A DNA stretch of 64,000 nucleotides, from NCBI RefSeq assembly GCF_000192475.1, contig NZ_AEYW01000006.1, positions 124,001-188,000 on the forward strand. The letters run 5' to 3'. Position numbers and translations under genes: made by a program. The notes under the pieces were generated by a model. That model made no database searches. It worked only from the letters and a program-made list of their open reading frames with translations, and was not told the DNA's origin. How positions within the stretch are numbered: the first letter of the stretch is position 1; the number at the start of each line of letters is the position of its first letter. Shown here in pieces: positions 53,266 to 60,883 of the stretch. This DNA is from Ruegeria conchae (lineage in GTDB: Bacteria > Pseudomonadota > Alphaproteobacteria > Rhodobacterales > Rhodobacteraceae).

Positions 53266-55005
53266 TCAGTCCCAGCAATGAACTAATACAGTCATTCCAC
53301 TGGCCCGGCGGCTTAGCTCGTTTGGTGAGATCTGGGTCGAGTTTTGTGCGGTTTGGCCGGAAACACCCGCCTTGTTCAGGACTTCTGTCAGGCGATCGAC
53401 ATTTGCCGCAAGGCTAACCGAGTCGGGCAGGGTGCGTCCCTCAGATGGGGTGGGTAGCAGCATGCCGACCACGTTGCCGCTGTCATCAAAGACCGGCCCG
53501 CCCGCATCCCCGGGCTGCGCGGCCAGCGCTAAACGTTTGACGCCATCTTCGCCGTTCAAGCCGCGAAGATCGGCGATCTCGCCAAAGGTCAGGGTGGGGG
53601 CACCCAAAGCGCCTTCGTAAGAAAAGCCCGAAACGGCGACCTGAGACTGAATACGGGGTTGGTCTGATTGGAATTCGGCGACGCTGATTGGGGCCAGTGT
53701 CTGGCTGGGGCGCAAAACGGAAACGCCAAGATCAGCGTCTTGCCATGCGACCTGAACCTCCAGACCACCGTCCAGAGTGATGCGGTTACAGCTGTCGGAA
53801 GCCTCCGATACAGTCAGGACTGTCCCGTTGCTATCGGCGTAGAAGCCGGATCGCGACAGTCGCGGTTTGCGGACCTGAAGACCCGAGACCAGATCAATGC
53901 GTTGTTCGGCCTCTGCCCCGGCACTGGCATCGAGCACCGCATCCGTTGGGGTGAAGCTAGCGCGCATTGCGGCCAGAACGCGGGCGCGTCGCGCTTCATC
54001 GCCTTCAGGCCAAACCAGAGTGAACCCCTTGATCTTCCCGTCCTTCAAGGCCGCCTGAGTGTGCGAGGTTATTCCCTGGCCGCGCCCCTCTATCGTAAAA
54101 CTGTTCCCGCGTAAGGCGCGTTTGCCATCAAGCGGAACAATCTCAAGCGATTGCATCACCTGATACAGCGCCCGAAGGGTGGCGGGTGAACCTTCCTGGC
54201 TGATCAACAGCGCTTGAGCGTCCAGATCCGAGGCGGGTTTGAAATGCGCAAAGGGGGCTTCATAGCGATCAAATGCAATCACGCCCAGAGGCATGTCCAA
54301 CTCGATCCCCGCTTGAACGTCGGAATATCGCGCCAAGCCGACGCCGATCAGCGGTGCGTTGTAGTCGTCCATCAGCGTCTTGCGCTGCAATGTTGTCAGA
54401 ACGCCAGTTGCCTCAAACCCGTTGAAGCTTTGCCAATCGCTCATCGAGCGACGGGTACCCTGACCAAACGCACCGTCGATGGTCGAGTTGTAGAACCCGG
54501 CCGCCTGCAGCGCAGTCTGCAGGTCCTTGCGTTCCTGAGCCGTCAGCAGGCGTTCACCCTGCAGGGCTTCCGAACGCGTTTCGTCTGCGTCCTGCAAGCT
54601 CAAACCAATCGCTGGCTGTTCTGGTTGCTGTTCCGGCTGTACGGGTGCGTTGATCACACCCCGTTCAAGAATGTTGGCTCCAACAGGCCAGAACTGCTGA
54701 GCCAGCGCATTGGAAAAAGCGATGAAACTGTCTGACGGTATCTGGCGTTCAGCCCGGTAGACCCGCAATACCTGCTCGGCGTCATCGCGAATATATGGCC
54801 CGATTACAATGGCATACCAGCCCGAGTTCAGGCGAAATCCGTTCACATCTGGCAGGGCGTTTGCGTAAGCCTGAGCGCGCTCTCGCGCTTCGCGAAGCGA
54901 GGGCTGTGCCTCAATCTGGATCCAAACGCCGGCGTCTTGTTGGGCGAAAGCGGCGCGAAGACCGAAGAAGAGAAAGAATGTAATTACTGTAAATACGCGT
55001 GTCAT
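53266..55005 (-). CDS. Periplasmic protein with SPOR-like, peptidoglycan-binding and degenerate trypsin domains
   Basis: A 579-residue protein with a signal peptide (cleavage near AFAQQ). A SPOR-like region follows (about 25-95), then a PG_binding_1 domain (about 152-212: LLTAQERKDLQTALQAAGFY, then DGAFGQGTRRSM), a unique middle and a C-terminal trypsin-like barrel (about 385-560). In the barrel the nucleophile motif reads GDAGGP instead of GDSGGP, and the usual TAAH position reads TVSEAS. It is therefore probably not an active protease but a wall-bound binding protein. Confidence 0.8.
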   Translation of the reverse strand: MTRVFTVITFFLFFGLRAAFAQQDAGVWIQIEAQPSLREARERAQAYANALPDVNGFRLNSGWYAIVIGPYIRDDAEQVLRVYRAERQIPSDSFIAFSNALAQQFWPVGANILERGVINAPVQPEQQPEQPAIGLSLQDADETRSEALQGERLLTAQERKDLQTALQAAGFYNSTIDGAFGQGTRRSMSDWQSFNGFEATGVLTTLQRKTLMDDYNAPLIGVGLARYSDVQAGIELDMPLGVIAFDRYEAPFAHFKPASDLDAQALLISQEGSPATLRALYQVMQSLEIVPLDGKRALRGNSFTIEGRGQGITSHTQAALKDGKIKGFTLVWPEGDEARRARVLAAMRASFTPTDAVLDASAGAEAEQRIDLVSGLQVRKPRLSRSGFYADSNGTVLTVSEASDSCNRITLDGGLEVQVAWQDADLGVSVLRPSQTLAPISVAEFQSDQPRIQSQVAVSGFSYEGALGAPTLTFGEIADLRGLNGEDGVKRLALAAQPGDAGGPVFDDSGNVVGMLLPTPSEGRTLPDSVSLAANVDRLTEVLNKAGVSGQTAQNSTQISPNELSRRASGMTVLVHCWD

Positions 55006-55212
55006 TGTCTGCCCGTTTTATGCAGTGTTTTCACTTTGCCGCAGAGTACGCGGAATCGCGACCCGATGGCCATGCCCGGAATACGGGGAATTCTGGGTGT
55101 GGCTGCTCAGCGACAGCCAGTGCCGTTTGGCCCGTTGACGCCCCTTGGTGGCTTGCATAGGAAGGGCCAAACCCACTGAAACAGGGCGCAAATGGCGTCC
55201 AAGGGAAATGTC

Positions 55213-56154
55213 ATGACCGAACCCAAAAGCGCTCCTCGTTCATTTCAGGAGATTATCCTGCGGCTTCAGACCTATTGGGCGTCGAAAGGCTGTGCGATCC
55301 TGCAGCCCTATGACATGGAGGTTGGCGCGGGTACGTTCCATCCGGCAACCACCCTGCGCGCGCTGGGATCCAAGGCTTGGGCCGCGGCCTACGTTCAACC
55401 CTCACGCCGCCCGACGGACGGGCGCTATGGCGAAAACCCAAACCGGTTGCAGCATTACTATCAGTATCAGGTGTTGATCAAACCCAGCCCGCCGGATCTG
55501 CAAGAGCTGTATCTGGGCAGCCTTGAGGCCATCGGTATCGACATGGACCTGCACGACATCCGGTTTGTTGAAGATGACTGGGAAAGCCCTACTCTGGGCG
55601 CGTGGGGACTGGGCTGGGAAGTTTGGTGTGATGGCATGGAAGTCAGCCAGTTCACCTATTTCCAGCAGGTCGGGGGCCACGACTGTACGCCGGTTTCGGG
55701 CGAGTTGACCTATGGTCTGGAACGTTTGGCGATGTATGTACTGGGCATCGATCATGTGATGGATATGCCGTTCAACGATCCGCAATCACCCAGTCCGCTA
55801 ACTTATGGCGACATCTTCAAGCAGACCGAAGAGGAATACGCCCGCTGGAACTTTGATGTGGCCAATACCGAGGTCCTGCTGCGCCACTTCGAAGAGGCCG
55901 AGGCCGAATGCGCGTCCATTCTGGCGCAGGAACATGATGACCCGAAGACGGGCAAGCGCATCATCATGGCGCATCCTGCATACGATCAGTGCATCAAGGC
56001 CAGCCACATTTTCAATCTGCTTGACGCGCGAGGCGTGATCTCGGTGACCGAACGGCAGGCCTATATCGGTCGCGTCCGCGCATTGGCCAAGCAATGCGCC
56101 GATGCGTTCGTGCAGACCGAGGCCGCCGGGTTCGAGGTTTTATGCAACGCCTAG
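55213..56154 (+). CDS. glyQ: Glycyl-tRNA synthetase alpha subunit
   Basis: A 313-residue class II synthetase subunit: [77 protein letters not shown] and the motif 3 [11 protein letters not shown]. It forms an alpha2beta2 enzyme with GlyS, encoded 2.5 kb downstream. ATG 55213 has AAGGGA 6 nt upstream; the ATG at 55192 lacks one. Its 3' end overlaps the convergent marC gene by 4 bp. Confidence 0.96.
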   Translation: MTEPKSAPRSFQEIILRLQTYWASKGCAILQPYDMEVGAGTFHPATTLRALGSKAWAAAYVQPSRRPTDGRYGENPNRLQHYYQYQVLIKPSPPDLQELYLGSLEAIGIDMDLHDIRFVEDDWESPTLGAWGLGWEVWCDGMEVSQFTYFQQVGGHDCTPVSGELTYGLERLAMYVLGIDHVMDMPFNDPQSPSPLTYGDIFKQTEEEYARWNFDVANTEVLLRHFEEAEAECASILAQEHDDPKTGKRIIMAHPAYDQCIKASHIFNLLDARGVISVTERQAYIGRVRALAKQCADAFVQTEAAGFEVLCNA

Positions 56155-56783
56155 GCCAGACCGGGCAACAACGCCTTCAGGCCGTCTGCGATCATGCTGA
56201 TTGCGATGGCCGCAAGGATCATGCCCATGAAGCGGCTCATGACCACGCGGGCATTGTCCGACAGCCGCTTGGCCAGCGCCGAGGCGTTCCAGAATGTACC
56301 CAGCAGCAAAGCGACGACAAACAGAAATACACCCGCATAGACAATGGCTTCGACCGGTGTCTTGATGTGATGCGCGTAGAGGATCAAGGTCGTGATCGTG
56401 CCGGGGCCGACCAGTATCGGAAAGGCCAAGGGATAGAAGGCAACCGTCTCGGGGGCCGGGTAGGATTTCTTTTCTCCGTCGGTCCCATGGTGCGAGCTGC
56501 TTTCGTTTCCGTTCAGCATGTTCAGCCCGATCATCAGGACGACAAGGCCACCGGCGACACGCAGGTCATCGACACTGATGCCAAACAGCCCAAGCGCTTG
56601 ACTGCCAATTGCGGCGAAGGCTCCACCAAGGATCAAGCAGTAGAGCGCGGTTTTCACAGCCACTTTGCGTTGATCCGAAACGGGCAGGTCTTGCGTAACA
56701 CTCAGGAACACAGGCAGGTTGGTGATCGGATTCATGATCGCGAACAGCGCGCCGAAAAATCCGACGGCAAGGGTGGTTTCCAT
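56151..56783 (-). CDS. MarC family integral membrane protein
   Basis: A 210-residue protein with six membrane helices. It begins with [20 protein letters not shown] and has a central [19 protein letters not shown], both characteristic of MarC/UPF0056. The role of MarC is unsettled; it is not clearly an antibiotic pump. It is the only minus-strand gene between glyQ and glyS. Confidence 0.9.
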   Translation of the reverse strand: METTLAVGFFGALFAIMNPITNLPVFLSVTQDLPVSDQRKVAVKTALYCLILGGAFAAIGSQALGLFGISVDDLRVAGGLVVLMIGLNMLNGNESSSHHGTDGEKKSYPAPETVAFYPLAFPILVGPGTITTLILYAHHIKTPVEAIVYAGVFLFVVALLLGTFWNASALAKRLSDNARVVMSRFMGMILAAIAISMIADGLKALLPGLA

Positions 56784-56861
56784 GCGTGTAGCCTCGTTTC
56801 TGCTCGTACTAGTTTGAAACCTGTCCTATTTTCTGTGAACTTGAAAGAGGCGGCGTAATCG

Positions 56862-57383
56862 ATGACTGGAAAACTGCTTGCGCTGATCCTTGTGATTTCT
56901 GCCGTTCTGGCAGGGGCCGGGATGTATTATCTGCAGGTCTATGGGTTCTATTATGAGGTCGAGCCACGCCCGGGCCAGGATGTGGTAGTGCTGGCGCGAG
57001 GGGCGGAGGCGCCCGAACCCATCGCTTACACTGCGTTCCAGGCCATTGACGCCGACAGCTCTCCGATCCGGTATAGGGCCTGTTTCGAAACTGAGATGAT
57101 GCCGGATCAGATGGTGGATTTCATCCCTGTCGAGAACCCCGAGCCATTGACTGCGCCGGGATGGTTTGACTGCTACGACGCGGTCGCGCTTGCCGATGCG
57201 TTGAAAACAGGGCAGGCGCAGGCCTTCATGGGCGCCAAGAACATCCATTATGGTGTCGATCAGATCGTCGCCATTACACAGGATGGTAAAGGCTACATCT
57301 GGCACGCACTGAACAATTGCGGTGAAAAGGCCTATGACGGCACGGTTGTGGGCGAGGAATGCCCACCCAGACCCGAGGGTTGA
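56862..57383 (+). CDS. Membrane-anchored protein of unknown function (DUF6446-like)
   Basis: A 173-residue protein with one N-terminal membrane helix (about 4-24) and a periplasmic domain holding YRACFETEMMPDQMVDFIPV, PLTAPGWFDCYDAVALADAL and GKGYIWHALNNCGEKAYDG. It resembles the roseobacter proteins found beside glycyl-tRNA synthetase genes (recalled as DUF6446); the name is from memory. gltS follows 5 bp downstream. Confidence 0.65.
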   Translation: MTGKLLALILVISAVLAGAGMYYLQVYGFYYEVEPRPGQDVVVLARGAEAPEPIAYTAFQAIDADSSPIRYRACFETEMMPDQMVDFIPVENPEPLTAPGWFDCYDAVALADALKTGQAQAFMGAKNIHYGVDQIVAITQDGKGYIWHALNNCGEKAYDGTVVGEECPPRPEG

Positions 57384-57388
57384 CGAAG

Positions 57389-58597
57389 ATGGGTACGGTT
57401 GTTGACATTCCGGAGTTCCTGACCGCAACGCTGGGCTTTGCGGTTTACCTGTTGGGGGCCGAGATTAACGCCCGCGTTGCGCCCTTGCGCAGCTTCAACA
57501 TCCCCGAGCCTGTGACCGGGGGCCTTTTGGCCTCGCTGGTGGTGTTGGCTCTGTATCTTGGATTTGGCATTGAGCTGTCATTTGGCTTGACCGCGCGAGA
57601 TTTCCTATTGGTTCTGTTCTTTGCCGGGATTGGTCTGAACGCCCGTCTGTCCGATTTGATCGCGGGCGGCAAGCCATTGCTATTGCTTCTGATTTTGACG
57701 CTTCTAACCATCGTCGCGCAGAATGTGATCGGCGCTGCTGGGGCCGTGATGTTCGGATATCCGGCGCAAGCCGGGGTGCTATTCGGGTCTGCTGCGTTGA
57801 TCGGGGGGCATGGGACCGCGATCGCCTGGGCACCCGAAGTTGCGGATGCCACCGGGCTGAGTGGTGCAACCGAGTTGGGTGCGGCCGTGGCTACATTGGG
57901 TCTTGTGTTGGCCGCCTTGGTCGGTGGGCCGATTGCGCGGCTGCTGATCGAGGGGCGCGAGCTCAGCCCCGAACGGCCGGGGGAAGAGCATACGGTGGGC
58001 TTGCCCAATGAGGTCGACCAGAAGTCCGAGATTGATCATCTGACAATCATGCGGGTTCTGCTGTATCTCAACCTCGCGATCATTTCCGGCGCGATTTTGA
58101 GCGAGGCGATCAGTGCGGCTGGGTTAAAGCTGCCCTTGTTCGTGCCCTGCCTGATCATGGGGATCGTAATCGCCAATCTGCGCAGCATGGTCGCACCGAA
58201 CGCAAAGCCGGTTTCGCGCACACCATCGCTGGCACTGATATCGGAATTCGCATTAGGCGCATTTCTGGCGATGTCCTTGATGAGCTTGCAACTGTGGACC
58301 ATCGCCGAGCTGGGCCTTGCAATCGCGGTGATCATGACCGCTCAGACGCTGTTTGCCGTCGTGTTCGTGATCTGGGCACTGTTCCCGCTGATGGGATCAA
58401 ATTACCGCGCCGCCGTTCTGGCCGCTGGGTTCGGAGGATTCGCATTGGGTGCGACCCCGACCGCTATCGCGAATATGACCGCCGTAACCAAGCGATATGG
58501 ACCTTCACCTATTGCCTTTATCGTGCTGCCCCTTGTATCCGCATTCTTTGTGGATATCGCCAATGCCATCGTCATCCAGACGATTGTCAATTTCTAA
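57389..58597 (+). CDS. gltS: GltS-type sodium/glutamate symporter
   Basis: A 402-residue membrane protein with ten or more helices in two inverted halves. ESS-family features include FNIPEPVTGGLLASL, LVLFFAGIGLNARLSDL, LIGGHGTAIAWAP and AGFGGFALGATPTAIANMTAV. It imports glutamate with sodium. I start at MGTVVDIPEF (57389), 5 bp after the previous stop. glyS starts 9 bp later, so these three genes are probably one transcript. Confidence 0.9.
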   Translation: MGTVVDIPEFLTATLGFAVYLLGAEINARVAPLRSFNIPEPVTGGLLASLVVLALYLGFGIELSFGLTARDFLLVLFFAGIGLNARLSDLIAGGKPLLLLLILTLLTIVAQNVIGAAGAVMFGYPAQAGVLFGSAALIGGHGTAIAWAPEVADATGLSGATELGAAVATLGLVLAALVGGPIARLLIEGRELSPERPGEEHTVGLPNEVDQKSEIDHLTIMRVLLYLNLAIISGAILSEAISAAGLKLPLFVPCLIMGIVIANLRSMVAPNAKPVSRTPSLALISEFALGAFLAMSLMSLQLWTIAELGLAIAVIMTAQTLFAVVFVIWALFPLMGSNYRAAVLAAGFGGFALGATPTAIANMTAVTKRYGPSPIAFIVLPLVSAFFVDIANAIVIQTIVNF

Positions 58598-58606
58598 GGA
58601 CCGACT

Positions 58607-60826
58607 ATGCCCGACCTGCTGATCGAACTGTTCTCCGAAGAGATCCCCGCGCGGATGCAAGCCCGCGCCGGTGAGGATCTGAAAAAACGGATCACGGACG
58701 GTTTGGTCGAGGCTGGTTTGACCTATGCCTCTGCCGCTGCACTGACGACGCCGCGTCGCCTGACGCTGGCTATTGAGGGCCTGCTTGCGGAAAGCCCTAC
58801 GATCCGCGAAGAGCGCAAAGGCCCCAAGGTCGGCGCGCCTGACAAAGCCATTGAAGGTTTTCTGCGCGGCGCTGGTCTGACCCGAGATCAGTTGGAAGAG
58901 CGCGACAGGCCCAAAGGCGCAGTCTATTTCGCCACCATCGAAAAGGCGGGCCGCCCGGCCGCTGAAATCATCGCCGAGGTTTTGGAAGCTACCATTCGAA
59001 ACTTTCCCTGGCCTAAATCGATGCGCTGGGGGGCTGGATCGATGCGGTGGGTACGGCCTTTGCACTCGATCCTGTGTATCCTGACAGATGAGGCAGGCGT
59101 GCAGGTCGTGCCGCTTGAGGTCGAGGGGATCACATCCGGTGACACGACTGAGGGCCACCGTTTCATGGCCCCGAACCGGTTTTCTGTGACCTCGTTCGAG
59201 GATTATGCCGCCAAGCTGAAACGCGCCTTTGTGGTTCTGTCGCCCGAGGAACGTGCCGAGCATATCTGGAACGACGCTCAGAACATGGCCTTTGCCGCAG
59301 GTCTGGAAGTGGTTGATGACAAGGGTCTGCTCGCCGAGGTGGCCGGTCTGGTCGAATGGCCCGTTGTACTGATGGGGCAGATTGATGAGGAGTTTCTTGA
59401 GCTGCCGCCCGAGGTGCTGCAGACCTCGATGAAAGAGCATCAGAAGTTCTTTTCCGTGAAAAACCCCAAGACGGGCCGGATCGAACGCTTCATTACCGTC
59501 GCCAACCGTGAAACCGCCGACAATGGTGCGACCATTCTGGCAGGGAACCAGAAAGTGCTTTCAGCCCGTCTGGCCGATGCGAAATTCTTTTGGGAGAACG
59601 ATCTGCGCGTTGCCAAGTCGGACATCGCCCAATGGACCCGCGCGCTGGAGAATGTGACCTTCCAAAACAAGCTGGGTACACAGGCCGAGCGGATCGACCG
59701 CATCGCCGCACTGGCCCGCGAACTCGCCCCGGTGATCGGGGCGGATGCCGATCAGGCTGAGAAAGCCGCGCGTTTGGCCAAGGCTGATCTGAACTCCGAA
59801 ATGGTCTATGAATTCCCTGAACTTCAGGGGCTTATGGGGCGGTATTACATCGAAGCGGCTGGCGAGGACGCTGCCGTCGCGGCTGTGGCGCAAGAGCATT
59901 ACTCGCCGCTGGGGCCGTCGGATGACGTGCCAACCGCTCCGCTTTCGGTGGCCGTGGCGCTGGCCGACAAGTTGGACACGCTGACCGGATTCTGGGCGAT
60001 TGATGAGAAGCCGACTGGCTCGAAAGATCCGTTTGCGTTGCGTCGTTCGGCGTTAGGGGTAATTCGACTAATTGTGAATAACAATCTACGCCTTCGGTTG
60101 GACCGTTTCTTCGATAGCCAACTTGTTCGAGCAGAAAGCGCTATCAATGACGCCTTGCCCGAAACGAATGTCCGCGATCTCTTGGAAGAAATCGCAGAAC
60201 ATGGTGTCTTTGGTGCGTCATACCAGACAGTCAAAGAAAAGCTTGAAGGACTGCCCGCAACAGCATTTCTTGAGCTTGAGAAAAAGGTTCCTGACGCGTC
60301 TGACGATCTCCTTTCTTTCTTCCACGACCGGCTCAAAGTCTTCCTCCGAGACGAAGGCATCCGCCATGATGTCATCGACGCCTGTATCGCGATGGAGGGG
60401 AATGACGACCTCAACCTGTTGGTCAAACGTGCGCGTGCTCTGAACGCGGTGATTGCGACCGAGGATGGAGAGAACCTCGTGCAGGGGTTCAAGCGGGCCA
60501 ACAATATCTTGTCTCAGGCGGAAGAGAAGGATGGGGTGGAATACTCCTACGGCGCGGATGTGAAATTTGCTGAGACCGACAGCGAAAAGGCGCTGTTTGC
60601 AGTACTTGATGCGGCAGAGGCCAAGATCGATCCCGCGCTGAAGGCCGAGGATTTCCCGGCAGCGATGGCAGCCATGGCCGAACTGCGCAAGCCTGTGGAT
60701 GCGTTCTTTGAGGATGTGCAGGTCAACACCGAAAATGACATCCTGCGCCGCAACCGTCTGAACCTGCTGAGCCAGATCCGCAAGGTCTGCTCCAGCGTGG
60801 CTGATCTGACCCGGATCGAAGGATAA
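58607..60826 (+). CDS. glyS: Glycyl-tRNA synthetase beta subunit
   Basis: A 739-residue beta subunit beginning LLIELFSEEIPARMQARA, with TPRRLTLAIEGL, GWPKSMRW-type FPWPKSMRWG, SMKEHQKFFSV and KFFWENDLR, then an HD-like region and a C-terminal anticodon-binding segment. Residues about 483-595 (60053-60390) are encoded with noticeably AT-richer, CTT/CTC/CGA-using codons than the rest, although the protein remains in frame. It works with GlyQ. Confidence 0.95.
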   Translation: MPDLLIELFSEEIPARMQARAGEDLKKRITDGLVEAGLTYASAAALTTPRRLTLAIEGLLAESPTIREERKGPKVGAPDKAIEGFLRGAGLTRDQLEERDRPKGAVYFATIEKAGRPAAEIIAEVLEATIRNFPWPKSMRWGAGSMRWVRPLHSILCILTDEAGVQVVPLEVEGITSGDTTEGHRFMAPNRFSVTSFEDYAAKLKRAFVVLSPEERAEHIWNDAQNMAFAAGLEVVDDKGLLAEVAGLVEWPVVLMGQIDEEFLELPPEVLQTSMKEHQKFFSVKNPKTGRIERFITVANRETADNGATILAGNQKVLSARLADAKFFWENDLRVAKSDIAQWTRALENVTFQNKLGTQAERIDRIAALARELAPVIGADADQAEKAARLAKADLNSEMVYEFPELQGLMGRYYIEAAGEDAAVAAVAQEHYSPLGPSDDVPTAPLSVAVALADKLDTLTGFWAIDEKPTGSKDPFALRRSALGVIRLIVNNNLRLRLDRFFDSQLVRAESAINDALPETNVRDLLEEIAEHGVFGASYQTVKEKLEGLPATAFLELEKKVPDASDDLLSFFHDRLKVFLRDEGIRHDVIDACIAMEGNDDLNLLVKRARALNAVIATEDGENLVQGFKRANNILSQAEEKDGVEYSYGADVKFAETDSEKALFAVLDAAEAKIDPALKAEDFPAAMAAMAELRKPVDAFFEDVQVNTENDILRRNRLNLLSQIRKVCSSVADLTRIEG

Positions 60827-60827
60827 C

Positions 60828-60851
60828 GCCCTTGCGCCATGGGCGCAGGGC
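60828..60851 (+). terminator. Hairpin after glyS
   Basis: GCCCTTGCGCC (60828-60838) pairs with GGCGCAGGGC (60842-60851) with one bulged T. A weak CTTA tail follows. It contains the ATG at 60839, which makes that ATG an unlikely start for the next gene. Confidence 0.5.
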
Positions 60852-60883
60852 CTTATGCTGCGGGCAAACCAAAAGGTGCCGCA

